A stretch of DNA of 64,000 bases, taken from NCBI RefSeq assembly GCF_000426525.1, contig NZ_KE384533.1:846562-910561 (forward strand). The letters run 5' to 3'. This document shows, in pieces, positions 16,818 through 25,661 of this stretch. The translations under genes and the position numbers were made by a program. Below the pieces are notes generated by a model. The model worked only from the letters and a program-made list of their open reading frames with translations, did not search any database and was not told the DNA's origin. Within the stretch, counting starts at the first letter, position 1, and every line of letters begins with the position of its first letter. The stretch comes from Nocardioides alkalitolerans DSM 16699. Its GTDB lineage: Bacteria > Actinomycetota > Actinomycetes > Propionibacteriales > Nocardioidaceae.

Positions 16818-18584
16818 GTGCCGACCACGGCGACGGTCGAGACCGACGTGGTGGTCGTGGGATCGGGGCCGGCCGGATCGGCCGCGGCGCTGTTCCTCGC
16901 GACGCTCGGCGTGCCCACCATCATGATCACCAAGTACCGCTGGACGGCGAACACGCCGCGGGCGCACATCACGAACCAGCGCGCCATGGAGATCTTCCGC
17001 GACATGGGCATCGAGGAGCAGGTGCTCGCCGACGCGACCCCGCACGAGCTCGTGGGCGACACGGTGTTCTGCACGTCGATCGCCGGCGAGGAGATCGGCC
17101 GCATCCGCACCTGGGGCACCAGCCCGGCGCGCGAGGCCGACTACCAGCTGGCGTCGCCGTGCCTGACGGTCGACATCCCGCAGACCTACCTCGAGCCGAT
17201 CCTGGTGCGCAACGCGACCGCGCGGGGCGCCCAGACCCGCTTCTCGACGGAGTACCTCTCCCACACCCAGGACGCCGACGGCGTCTCCGTGGAGGTGCTC
17301 GACCGGCTCACGGGGCACCGCTACACGATCCGCGCGAAGTACCTGATCGGGGCCGACGGGGCCCGCTCCCAGGTCGCGGCCGACATCGGTCTGCCGTTCG
17401 AGGGCGCCATGGACATCGCGGGCTCCATGAACATCACCTTCAGGGCCGACATCACGTCGTACGTCGGGCACCGCCCGTCGGTCCTCTACTGGGTGATCCA
17501 GCCCGGCTCGAACGTCGGCGGCATCGGCGCCGGCCTGGTGCGGATGATCCGGCCCTGGGACGAGTGGCTGATCGTGTGGGGCTACGACATCGCGGGTGAG
17601 CCGCCCGTCGTCGACGAGGCCGCGGCCCGCCAGATCGTGCGCAACCTGCTGGGGATGCCCGACCTCGACGTCGAGATCACCGGCACCTCGCTGTGGGGCA
17701 ACAACGAGATGTACGCGACCCACCTCCAGTCCGGGCGCGTGTTCTGCGCCGGCGACGCGATCCACCGGCACCCGCCCAGCAACGGCCTGGGCTCCAACAC
17801 CTCGGTGCAGGACGCCTACAACCTGGCCTGGAAGATCGCGGCGGTGCTGGCCGGCCAGGCCGACGCCTCGCTGCTGGAGACCTACTCGACCGAGCGCGCG
17901 CCGGTGGCCGAGCGCATCGTGCGTCGCGCCAACCGGTCGAGCCGCGAGTTCGTGGACCTGTTCGTCGCCCTCGGCGTCACCGAGGCCGAGACGGAGGACG
18001 ACATGGTGCGCGCCATCGAGGAGCGCAAGGCGAACACGCCCGCCGGCGCCGCCAAGCGTGCCGCCCTGGTGGAGGCGATGGAGCTGAAGAACTACGAGTT
18101 CAACGCCCACGGCGTCGAGCTCGGCCAGTTCTACGAGTCGACGGCGATCCGGTCCGACGGGTCCGCCCGGCCCGAGCCGACCCGCGACCCCGACCTCTAC
18201 CACCAGGCCTCGACGGTGCCCGGCTCCCACCTGCCCCACGCGTGGGTGGGCGACCACCGGCGCCGCCTCGCGACGATGGACCTCGCGCCGTACGACCGCT
18301 TCACCCTGCTCACCGGGGTGGCCGGCGAGGCGTGGGAGGAGGCCGCCGAGGCGGTGGGGCGCGAGCTCGGCGTGCCGCTCGCGACGGTCGTGATCGGTCC
18401 CGGCCGCGAGGTGACCGACCTCTACTACGACTGGTCGCGGATCCGCGAGGTCGAGGAGAGCGGCGCGCTGCTCGTGCGCCCCGACAAGCACGTCGCCTGG
18501 CGCGCGGCCTCCCTCCCGGCCGACCCCGCCGCGGCGCTGCGCGAGGCGCTCGCCGGGATCCTGGGTCGGGAGGTGCCGGCATGA
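16818..18584 (+). CDS. FAD-dependent aromatic hydroxylase (TfdB/phenol hydroxylase family; probable resorcinol hydroxylase)
   Basis: A 588-residue class A flavoprotein monooxygenase using NAD(P)H and O2. The N-terminal GSGPAGSAAALFL binds FAD, the YLIGADGARSQVA (DG) motif lies near residue 180, and RVFCAGDAIHRHPPSNGLGSN (GD motif) near 305. The C-terminal thioredoxin-like domain is present (about 460-588), as in phenol hydroxylase and 2,4-dichlorophenol hydroxylase. The next two genes cleave hydroxyquinol and reduce maleylacetate, so the product is probably 1,2,4-trihydroxybenzene, made from resorcinol or another dihydroxylated phenol. I chose the GTG after AAGGAG; another GTG 36 bases upstream follows GGGAGG and is also possible. 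The gene overlaps the next by ATGA. Confidence 0.87.
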   Translation: MPTTATVETDVVVVGSGPAGSAAALFLATLGVPTIMITKYRWTANTPRAHITNQRAMEIFRDMGIEEQVLADATPHELVGDTVFCTSIAGEEIGRIRTWGTSPAREADYQLASPCLTVDIPQTYLEPILVRNATARGAQTRFSTEYLSHTQDADGVSVEVLDRLTGHRYTIRAKYLIGADGARSQVAADIGLPFEGAMDIAGSMNITFRADITSYVGHRPSVLYWVIQPGSNVGGIGAGLVRMIRPWDEWLIVWGYDIAGEPPVVDEAAARQIVRNLLGMPDLDVEITGTSLWGNNEMYATHLQSGRVFCAGDAIHRHPPSNGLGSNTSVQDAYNLAWKIAAVLAGQADASLLETYSTERAPVAERIVRRANRSSREFVDLFVALGVTEAETEDDMVRAIEERKANTPAGAAKRAALVEAMELKNYEFNAHGVELGQFYESTAIRSDGSARPEPTRDPDLYHQASTVPGSHLPHAWVGDHRRRLATMDLAPYDRFTLLTGVAGEAWEEAAEAVGRELGVPLATVVIGPGREVTDLYYDWSRIREVEESGALLVRPDKHVAWRAASLPADPAAALREALAGILGREVPA

Positions 18585-19642
18585 CCTACCGGTTCGAGCA
18601 CGAGACGCTCGGCCAGCGCGTGGTCTTCGCGCCCGGGGCGGCGGCGACCGCCCTGGCCGCCGAGGTGGAGCGGCTCGGGGCCGCCCGCGTGATGGTGCTG
18701 GCCTCGGCCGCCGAGGCGCGCCTCGCGCGCGAGGTCACCGACGGCCTGCCGGTCGTGCACGTGCACGACGAGGTGGTGATGCACGTGCCCGTCCCGGTCG
18801 CGGAGCGCGCCCGGGCGGCCGCCGCGGAGCACGACGTCGACCTGCTGGTGAGCGTCGGCGGCGGCTCGACCACCGGCCTCGCGAAGGCGGTCGCGCTCAC
18901 CTCCGGGCTGCCCGTCGTCGCGGTGCCCACGACGTACGCCGGGTCCGAGGCGACGAACGTCTGGGGCCTCACCGAGGGCGCCACCAAGACGACCGGCGTC
19001 GACGCCCGCGTGCTGCCGCGCTCGGTCGTGTACGACGCGACCCTCATGCTGTCGCTGCCCGTCGACCTGAGCGTCGCCTCCGGGCTCAACGCGCTGGCGC
19101 ACTGCGTGGACTCGATGTGGGCGCCCCGCACCGACCCGATCGACGCGGCGCTCGCCGCCGAGGGCATCCGCGCGCTCGACGCCGGCCTGCCGCGCATCGT
19201 CGACGACCCCGGCGACCCCGCGGGCCGGGAGGAGGCGCTGTACGGCGCCTACCTCGCCGCGGTCGCGTTCGCCTCGGCCGGCTCCGGGCTGCACCACAAG
19301 ATCTGCCACGTGCTCGGCGGTCGCTACGACCTGCCGCACGCGGCCACGCACGCCGTGGTGCTGCCCTACGTGCTGGCGCTCAACGCGCCGGCCGCGCCGG
19401 ACGCCGACGCCCGCATCGCCCGGGCCTTCGGCACCGCCACCGGTCTCGAGGGCCTCGAGGCCCTGCGCGCCCGGCTCGACGCGCCCCGGGCCCTGCGCGA
19501 CCACGGCTTCGACGAGGCCACGATCCCCGACGCGGTCGCGGCGATCCTGCCGTCGGTGCCGGCGAGCAACCCGGCCACCGTGACCCCCGACGTCCTCGAG
19601 CGCCTGCTGCGCGCCGCCTGGGAAGGAGCGACCCCCCGATGA
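18581..19642 (+). CDS. Maleylacetate reductase
   Basis: A 353-residue member of the iron-containing alcohol dehydrogenase superfamily that reduces maleylacetate to 3-oxoadipate with NAD(P)H. It shows the nucleotide-binding GGGSTTGLAKA near residue 93, VPTTYAGSEATNVWG near 118, and HHKICHVLGG near 230, where the metal-site histidines lie. The length and the TYAGSE motif fit the maleylacetate reductase branch. It overlaps both neighbours by ATGA, giving one co-translated operon: hydroxylase, reductase, dioxygenase. This gene order matches the resorcinol (rol) operon described in Corynebacterium glutamicum. Confidence 0.93.
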   Translation: MTYRFEHETLGQRVVFAPGAAATALAAEVERLGAARVMVLASAAEARLAREVTDGLPVVHVHDEVVMHVPVPVAERARAAAAEHDVDLLVSVGGGSTTGLAKAVALTSGLPVVAVPTTYAGSEATNVWGLTEGATKTTGVDARVLPRSVVYDATLMLSLPVDLSVASGLNALAHCVDSMWAPRTDPIDAALAAEGIRALDAGLPRIVDDPGDPAGREEALYGAYLAAVAFASAGSGLHHKICHVLGGRYDLPHAATHAVVLPYVLALNAPAAPDADARIARAFGTATGLEGLEALRARLDAPRALRDHGFDEATIPDAVAAILPSVPASNPATVTPDVLERLLRAAWEGATPR

Positions 19643-20514
19643 CCACCGACGAGCAACGCACCCGCGAGGACGAGCTGGTCCAGCTCGTCGTCGACTCGTT
19701 CGACGGCACCCCCGACCCGCGCCTGCGCGAGATCATGCAGTCCGCGGTGCGCCACCTGCACGGCTTCCTGCGCGACGTGCGCCTCACCGAGGAGGAGTGG
19801 TCGCAGGGCATCGACTTCCTCACCGCGGTCGGCCACCTCACCGACGACCGCCGCCAGGAGTTCATCCTGCTCTCCGACACCCTCGGCGCCTCGATGCAGA
19901 CGATCGCCATCAACAACGAGGCCCACGGCGACGCCACCGAGGCGACGGTGTTCGGGCCGTTCTTCGTCGACGACGCCCCCGAGGTACCGCTGGGCGGCGA
20001 CATCGCGGGCGGGGCCGCCGGCCAGCCGTGCTGGGTCGAGGGCACGGTGCGCGACACCGAGGGCCGGCCCGTCGCGGGCGCCCGGCTCGAGGTCTGGGAG
20101 GCCGACGACGACGGCTTCTACGACGTCCAGTACGACGACGACCGCACCGCGGGTCGCGCGCACCTCTTCAGCGACGACGACGGCGGCTTCCGGTTCTGGG
20201 CGATCACCCCGACGCCGTACCCGATCCCCGACGACGGGCCGGTGGGCGCGATGCTCGCGGCGACGGGCCGGTCGCCGATGCGGGCCTCGCACCTGCACTT
20301 CATGGTGACGGCCGCGCACCTGCGGACCCTGGTCACGCACATCTTCGTGCGCGGCGACGAGCTGCTCGACAGCGACAGCGTCTTCGGCGTGAAGGAGTCG
20401 CTGGTCAAGGACTTCGTCGAGCAGCCCGCGGGCACGCCGACGCCCGACGGCCGCGACCTCGGCGACGCGGCGTGGTCGCGGGTGGGCTTCGACATCGTGC
20501 TGGCGCCCGCCTGA
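19639..20514 (+). CDS. Hydroxyquinol 1,2-dioxygenase (intradiol)
   Basis: A 291-residue non-haem Fe(III) intradiol dioxygenase that opens 1,2,4-trihydroxybenzene to maleylacetate. The N-terminal helical linker domain (about residues 1-100) is typical of the catechol/hydroxyquinol group. The iron ligands are visible: a tyrosine in DGFYDVQY near residue 161, a tyrosine in PTPYPIP near 194, and two histidines in ASHLHF near 217-219. Assignment to hydroxyquinol rather than catechol rests on the adjacent maleylacetate reductase. It is the last gene of the operon. Confidence 0.92.
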   Translation: MTTDEQRTREDELVQLVVDSFDGTPDPRLREIMQSAVRHLHGFLRDVRLTEEEWSQGIDFLTAVGHLTDDRRQEFILLSDTLGASMQTIAINNEAHGDATEATVFGPFFVDDAPEVPLGGDIAGGAAGQPCWVEGTVRDTEGRPVAGARLEVWEADDDGFYDVQYDDDRTAGRAHLFSDDDGGFRFWAITPTPYPIPDDGPVGAMLAATGRSPMRASHLHFMVTAAHLRTLVTHIFVRGDELLDSDSVFGVKESLVKDFVEQPAGTPTPDGRDLGDAAWSRVGFDIVLAPA

Positions 20515-20563
20515 GTACGGCGCTCCATCGGCCCCGGCCCGGAGCGCGCGGAGACTGAGCGGC

Positions 20564-21070
20564 ATGCCCCTCACCCCGGTCATCGGCCCTGCCCGCTCCG
20601 TGCTCCTCGCCGCCGTGCTCACCCCGGCCGCCCTCGTGCTCACCGGCTGCATCGGGGGCGACAGCCCGGTCGGGGCGGTGGGGGTGCACCTCGACGACGG
20701 GGGCCGGGTGGTCGCCGTCGTCGCGTCCTGCGGGGAGCGGGTGGAGCAGGTCGAGCTCGTGCGGCTCGACGAGGACGACGTCGAGGCGGAGGACCCCACC
20801 GTCGGGCGGTGGACGACCGACGAGGGCGCCGCCGAGCTCGTGCTCGCCGACCCGGGCGCCGGGTGGACCGTCGACACGGACGCCGGGACGCTGGACCCCG
20901 ACGCGCTCTACGACCTCGGAGCGGGGTACGTCGACACCGACCGCGGCACGACGGACGTGCAGTTCCGCCCGCGCGACCTCGCCGGGCTGCAGCCCGGGCA
21001 GGTCCTGACGCGGCAGCAGGAGGTCATGACGGTCGACGGCCTGAGCGAGTGGGCCTGCGAGGACGTCTGA
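20564..21070 (+). CDS. Putative lipoprotein of unknown function
   Basis: A 168-residue protein with a lipoprotein signal peptide: a hydrophobic stretch followed by the lipobox LTGC, with the lipidated cysteine at about residue 29. The mature part is acidic and has two further cysteines (VASCGE and WACEDV near the C-terminus) that could form a disulfide. I recognise no family. It is probably anchored on the outer face of the cytoplasmic membrane. Confidence 0.65.
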   Translation: MPLTPVIGPARSVLLAAVLTPAALVLTGCIGGDSPVGAVGVHLDDGGRVVAVVASCGERVEQVELVRLDEDDVEAEDPTVGRWTTDEGAAELVLADPGAGWTVDTDAGTLDPDALYDLGAGYVDTDRGTTDVQFRPRDLAGLQPGQVLTRQQEVMTVDGLSEWACEDV

Positions 21071-21168
21071 CCTGCGTCGCCGCCGCGACCCTGGCCGTTG
21101 TCGGCGCTCCGCGCTAGCGTCGGCGCCCTCGACGTAGAGACCGGCCCGTGCCGGCGGAGGGAGGAGCG

Positions 21169-21549
21169 GTGCTGCGCCAGCCCCACGAGAACGTGCTCAC
21201 CGTGCTCGTCGACCCCGCCGTGCTGCGCGAGCTCGAGCTCGACCTCGTGGCCAGCGACCTCTGGGTCTGGCCCGTCAGCACCGCCCCGATCTGCGCCGAC
21301 GGCCCACGGGCCGCGTTCCAGCTGCGACGCCGGCTGGTCGAGGCCCGCCGCGGTGCGTGGGACGTGGCGGCGACCTGGGTGCCGGTGTGGATCGCCTTCG
21401 GCGAGACCTGGCGCCACGGCACCGATCCGCTCCCGTGGGAGGCCCACACCGCGCTCTACCGGCTGCTCGACGCCCACGCCGCGCAGGTCCGCTACCGCAA
21501 GGGCCTGACGGGCGTGCCTCGCCTGGCCGTGGGCCGCGAGGCGGCCTGA
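21169..21549 (+). CDS. Hypothetical protein
   Basis: A 126-residue cytosolic protein with no recognised domain. Notable features are the tryptophan-rich stretch DLWVWPVSTAPICADGPR and a basic C-terminus. I chose the GTG preceded by GGAGGAG at a good distance; another in-frame GTG 21 bases upstream lacks a ribosome-binding site. Third-position GC content matches the neighbours, which supports real coding. Confidence 0.55.
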   Translation: MLRQPHENVLTVLVDPAVLRELELDLVASDLWVWPVSTAPICADGPRAAFQLRRRLVEARRGAWDVAATWVPVWIAFGETWRHGTDPLPWEAHTALYRLLDAHAAQVRYRKGLTGVPRLAVGREAA

Positions 21550-21579
21550 GCCGGCTCGCCGTACCCCGGGCGGCGCGGC

Positions 21580-22479
21580 TCAGAGCCCGGCGAGCACCAC
21601 GTCCACCTGGGCGAGCACGACCTCGGGGTCCGCGAGGTCCAGCACGCCGATCGGCTCACCGGGCTCGAGGTCGGGCGGCACGTCCGCGCAGTCCGGGGTC
21701 ACGGTCACGTCGCTCGAGGAGAACGGCTCGCCCGCGGTGACGAGCCGGCCGGTCGACGGGTCGACCACCTCGACGACCCAGTCGGCGGTGTAGACGCGCC
21801 ACTCGCCCTCGCCGGCCGCGCCGGCGCCCGAGCAGCTGAGCCGGGTGTCCATGGTGCCGGGCACGCGCCGGACGCACAGCGCCGCGTTGAGCTGGTCGTA
21901 CGAGGTGGCCGCCCACTCCCGGTCGCTCTCGACGAGCTCGAAGCGGGGGCCGGGGCGGTAGGCGAGCTGCTGCTGGGCGACGACGGCGCGCAGCTCGCCG
22001 GCGAGCTCGGGCTCCGCGGGGTACGGCGCCGCGGTGCCCAGCACGGCGTCGCGCTCGCAGATCGCGTCGATGCCCTCGCCGTACGGCGGCTCGATGACGT
22101 CGAGGCCGCCGACGAGCCCGAAGTCGCCGCCGCCGGGCAGGTCGGACGACGGGCTGGTGGAGGTGGTGGGGGCGGGGGCTGCCTCCCGGTCCGGGGCCTC
22201 GCCGGTGAGCAGCACCGTGCCGAGCGCGCCGATCGCGGCGCCCGCCACCAGTCCGACCGCGAGCGCGACGACGAGCGGGGCCGAGCTGCGGCGTCCGCCG
22301 TCGGGGGCGTCGCCGGAGCTGTCGTCGAGGTCGTACGGCGGGTCCTCCGCGGGCGAGGCCGCGGGCTCCGAGGAGTGCGGGGGCGGGGCGCCGGGCGTCG
22401 GCGGTGCCGGCTCCTCGTCGGGCATCGCGCCCCACGGGGCGGGCGGCTGGTCCGGGGGTGGCGGATCGACGGGGCTCAC
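21580..22479 (-). CDS. Membrane-anchored protein with extracytoplasmic Cys-containing domain (paralogue 2)
   Basis: A 299-residue type-II-like membrane protein: a proline- and acid-rich cytoplasmic N-terminus of about 65 residues, one transmembrane helix (about 66-92, VVALAVGLVAGAAIGALGTV), a Ser/Thr/Pro linker and an extracytoplasmic domain with four cysteines (CERD, LCVR, SCSG, DCAD). The same pattern, including the WVVxVxDPxTGxxVxxGEPF core, occurs in the adjacent upstream gene, so the pair arose by tandem duplication. The GTG start overlaps the upstream stop (GTGA). I do not recognise a named family. Confidence 0.7.
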   Translation of the reverse strand: MSPVDPPPPDQPPAPWGAMPDEEPAPPTPGAPPPHSSEPAASPAEDPPYDLDDSSGDAPDGGRRSSAPLVVALAVGLVAGAAIGALGTVLLTGEAPDREAAPAPTTSTSPSSDLPGGGDFGLVGGLDVIEPPYGEGIDAICERDAVLGTAAPYPAEPELAGELRAVVAQQQLAYRPGPRFELVESDREWAATSYDQLNAALCVRRVPGTMDTRLSCSGAGAAGEGEWRVYTADWVVEVVDPSTGRLVTAGEPFSSSDVTVTPDCADVPPDLEPGEPIGVLDLADPEVVLAQVDVVLAGL

Positions 22480-23351
22480 CGCGACGACAACCTCCCGACC
22501 AGGGTCTCGACCTGCGCGCGGACCACCTGCGTGCCGTCGAGGTCTACCACGCCGACGGTGCGGTCGGCGCGGGCGGCCGGCGGCGGGGTCGCGCACGTCG
22601 GCGTCCCCACCACCTCGGTGGAGTCGAACGGCTCGCCCTCGGCGACGACCTCGCCGGTCGTGGGGTCGAGGACCGTGACGACCCAGCGGGCGCCGTACAC
22701 GTCCCAGCGCACGACGTCGGAGTCGGTCTGGTTGAAGCAGCCGGTGCGCAGGGTCAGGCTGTCGGGCACGATCGAGACGCAGACGACGCCGTTGAGGTCG
22801 TCGTAGGACTCACCGCGGTGCGCCCACGGTCGGTCGATCGGCACCCGTGCGTAGGCCTCCGCCGTCGGGTAGGGCAGCTGCTCCTGCGTGATCGCGACGC
22901 GCAGGTCGGCCGGGTCGTCGGGGAAGGGCTGCGCGCGCTCCAGCACCGCACGCCGCTCGCAGACGTCGGCGAGGCCCGAGCTGAACGAGGGGTCGATCGA
23001 CATCAGGGCGGCGGAGCCGCTCGACCCGTACGGCGGGACCGGCCCGGGCTCGTCCCCGCCGAGCAGCGTGGCGGCGCTCCAGCCGACGGTGAGGCCGACG
23101 GCGAGGACGCCCGCGGTCCGGAGGCGTCCGCGGCGGGCGGACCGGGCCGGTCCCGTCGGACCCGTCGCTCCCTCCACCGGGTCGTCCGGGACCGCCGGGT
23201 CGTCCGGGTGGTCCGGGTCGTCAAGCTCGACGAGGTCGGGATCCGGCTCGGGCTCGGGCTCGGGGCCGCGCTCGGGGGCGGCGGGCACGTCGTCGTACGG
23301 CGCCGGCTGCGCGCCCCAGGGCAGCGGCGGCGGGTCGGCCGGCGGCGACAT
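22476..23351 (-). CDS. Membrane-anchored protein with extracytoplasmic Cys-containing domain (paralogue 1)
   Basis: A 291-residue paralogue of the following gene with the same layout: an acidic Pro/Glu/Asp-rich cytoplasmic region to about residue 75, a transmembrane helix (about 78-98), and an outer domain with cysteines in VCERR, VVCVS, TGCFN and PTCAT. The matching cysteine positions suggest two conserved disulfides. The ATG follows GGGAGG at close spacing. The C-terminal region (TVGVVDLDGTQVVRAQVETL) ends like its neighbour. No function can be assigned. Confidence 0.7.
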   Translation of the reverse strand: MSPPADPPPLPWGAQPAPYDDVPAAPERGPEPEPEPDPDLVELDDPDHPDDPAVPDDPVEGATGPTGPARSARRGRLRTAGVLAVGLTVGWSAATLLGGDEPGPVPPYGSSGSAALMSIDPSFSSGLADVCERRAVLERAQPFPDDPADLRVAITQEQLPYPTAEAYARVPIDRPWAHRGESYDDLNGVVCVSIVPDSLTLRTGCFNQTDSDVVRWDVYGARWVVTVLDPTTGEVVAEGEPFDSTEVVGTPTCATPPPAARADRTVGVVDLDGTQVVRAQVETLVGRLSSR

Positions 23352-23482
23352 CGGACCTCCCGGGGGCGTGGGGCGTCCTCCCACGGTACGCCTGCCGGCG
23401 GACTGTCCAGTTCTTGAACACCCGGCCCGCCGCCGTGCTGCGAGTGTGGCTCAGGTCACTTCGAGCAGGAGGAAACGCACCC

Positions 23483-24595
23483 ATGAAGACGCAGGCAGCG
23501 GTCGTGTACGAGCCCGGCAAGCGGATCGAGATCGAGGAGCTGGAGCTCAGCAAGCCCCAGGAGGGCGAGGTGCTGATCCGCTACACCTACGCGGGGCTGT
23601 GCCACTCCGACGTGCACATCGCGCACGGTGACCTGGAGGCGCGGCTGCCGATGGTCCTGGGCCACGAGGGCGCGGGCATCATCGAGGAGGTCGGCCCCGG
23701 CGTCTCGCGGGTGAAGGTGGGCGACCACGTCGTCTGCTCGTTCATCCCGAACTGCGGGTCGTGTCGCTACTGCGCGAACGGCCAGCAGTCCATCTGCGAC
23801 ATGGGCGCGACCATCCTCGAGGGCTACCTGCCGGGTGAGCGCTTCCCGATCACGGGGCCGCGCGGCCAGTACGGCGCCATGTGCATGCTCGGCACCTTCA
23901 GCCAGTGGGGCGTCATCCACCAGAACTCGTGCGTGAAGGTCGACGACGACCTGCCGCTCGACAAGGCCGTGCTCGTGGGCTGCGGCGTGCCGACCGGCTG
24001 GGGCGCCGCGGTCAACACGGCCGAGGTCAAGGCCGGCCAGACGGTGGTCGTCATGGGCATCGGCGGCATCGGCATCAACGCCGTGCAGGGCGCGGCCCTG
24101 GCGGGGGCGAAGAACGTCATCGCGATCGACCCGCTCGCCAACAAGCGCGAGAAGGCGATGGAGCTCGGCGCCACCCACGCGTTCGAGAGCGCCGACCTGG
24201 CGATGGAGACCATCACCAACCTGACCCGCGGCCAGATGGCCGACTCGGCGATCCTCACCCCCGGCCTCATGACGTCCGAGATCGTCGGCGCCGGCTTCAA
24301 CGCCGTCGGCAAGGGCGGCATCGTGGTGCTCACCGGGCTCAACAAGCTCGAGGAGATGAACATCCAGCTGCCGGGCTCGGTGATGACGCTCTACCGCAAG
24401 CAGCTGCGCGGCAGCCTGTTCGGCGACTGCAACCCGACCACCGACATCCCGCGCATCCTCGGGCTCTACCAGTCGGGCGACATCAAGCTCGACGAGATCA
24501 TCACCCGCACCTACTCGCTCGACCAGGTGAACGAGGGCTACGACGACCTGCTCGAGGGCAAGAACGTCCGCGGCGTCGTGGTGCACCAGCACTGA
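23483..24595 (+). CDS. NDMA-dependent (mycofactocin-linked) zinc alcohol dehydrogenase
   Basis: A 370-residue medium-chain dehydrogenase of the group described as NDMA-dependent nicotinoproteins, in which NAD(H) stays bound and electrons leave through an external carrier, with mycofactocin proposed as the natural one. The catalytic zinc site is seen in GLCHSDVHIAHG near residue 40 and GHEGAGIIEEVG near 68. The structural-zinc cysteines are in CGSCRYCANGQQSIC, and the Rossmann motif GIGGIGINAVQGAAL lies near 196. AGGAGG precedes the ATG. The stop and the next start share a base (TGATG), so the following MoxR gene is translationally coupled. The mycofactocin biosynthesis genes are in this same window, about 15 kb away. 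Confidence 0.92.
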   Translation: MKTQAAVVYEPGKRIEIEELELSKPQEGEVLIRYTYAGLCHSDVHIAHGDLEARLPMVLGHEGAGIIEEVGPGVSRVKVGDHVVCSFIPNCGSCRYCANGQQSICDMGATILEGYLPGERFPITGPRGQYGAMCMLGTFSQWGVIHQNSCVKVDDDLPLDKAVLVGCGVPTGWGAAVNTAEVKAGQTVVVMGIGGIGINAVQGAALAGAKNVIAIDPLANKREKAMELGATHAFESADLAMETITNLTRGQMADSAILTPGLMTSEIVGAGFNAVGKGGIVVLTGLNKLEEMNIQLPGSVMTLYRKQLRGSLFGDCNPTTDIPRILGLYQSGDIKLDEIITRTYSLDQVNEGYDDLLEGKNVRGVVVHQH

Positions 24596-25560
24596 TGACG
24601 GCACTGCACTCCCTGCAGCAGCCCGACCACGCGCGGGGGGCCGGGTCCGACGCGGGCCCGGCCGCCCGCGAGGTGGTCGACCGCGCGCGGGAGACCGAGC
24701 TGCTCGAGGCGGCGCTGCGCAGCGGTGCGCACGTCGTGCTCGAGGGACCGCCGGGCACCGGCAAGTCCACCCTGCTGCGCGAGGTCGCCGCGCGCCGCGA
24801 CTCCTCCTACGTCGTCGTCGAGGGCAACGCCGAGCTGACGCCGGCCCGCCTGGTCGGTCACTTCGACCCGGCCCTCGTGCTGGAGCGCGGCTACGCGCCC
24901 GAGGTCTTCGTCGACGGCCCGCTGCTCGACGCCCTCCGCTCGGGCGGCCTGCTCTACGTCGAGGAGCTCAACCGCGTCCCCGAGGAGACCCTCAACACCC
25001 TGCTCACCGTGATGAGCGAGCACGAGATCGCCGTGCCCCGTCTCGGGCGCGTCCGCGCGGAGCCCGGGTTCGGCATCGTCGCGGCGATGAACCCGTACGA
25101 CGCCGTGGGCACCGCCCGCGTCTCCAGCGCGATCTACGACCGCACCTGCCGCATCGCCATGGGCTACCAGTCGGCCGACGCCGAGGAGCGCATCGTCGGG
25201 ACCCGGGCCCCGGTGCCGTCACCGGAGTGGGCGGCGTGCGCCGTCGCGCTCGTGCGCTCGACCCGCGCGCACCCGGAGATCCGGGTGGGCTCGTCGGTGC
25301 GGGGCGTCATCGACCTGGCCGGGCTGGCCCACGAGCTCGGACGCTCCCGCGGCGTCGCCGGCGACGACTGGCACGCCGGCCTCGACGCGGCGCTCGTGGC
25401 GCTCTCGGGCCGGGTGCGCGTCGACGAGTCGTCGTCGCGCCGGCCCGAGGAGATCATCGAGGAGCTCTACGTCGCGGCCTTCGGCCCCCCGCCGTCGAGC
25501 GACGCCGACGACAGCGAGCCCGGCGAGTCCGGAGGAGGTGACCCACCGGGGGAAGCCTGA
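24595..25560 (+). CDS. MoxR-family AAA+ ATPase
   Basis: A 321-residue AAA+ ATPase of the MoxR/NorQ/CoxD type, which act as chaperones inserting metals or activating partner enzymes together with a VWA protein. Walker A GPPGTGKST is at residues 51-59, Walker B LLYVEELNR near 118, and the sensor-1 region FGIVAAMNPYD near 160. The acidic C-terminal tail (DADDSEPGESGGGD) is low in complexity. The coupling to an alcohol dehydrogenase on one side and a VWA gene on the other suggests that it activates the dehydrogenase. That role is inferred from position only. Confidence 0.9.
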   Translation: MTALHSLQQPDHARGAGSDAGPAAREVVDRARETELLEAALRSGAHVVLEGPPGTGKSTLLREVAARRDSSYVVVEGNAELTPARLVGHFDPALVLERGYAPEVFVDGPLLDALRSGGLLYVEELNRVPEETLNTLLTVMSEHEIAVPRLGRVRAEPGFGIVAAMNPYDAVGTARVSSAIYDRTCRIAMGYQSADAEERIVGTRAPVPSPEWAACAVALVRSTRAHPEIRVGSSVRGVIDLAGLAHELGRSRGVAGDDWHAGLDAALVALSGRVRVDESSSRRPEEIIEELYVAAFGPPPSSDADDSEPGESGGGDPPGEA

Positions 25561-25661
25561 GCCCGCCCTCCCCGGGGGCGGGCTCCTCCGCACCGACGCC
25601 CGACGGCCAGCCCCGGCCGTCGCGCCGGGGCCGGCCCGAGCGCACGACCGGCCGCGACGAG

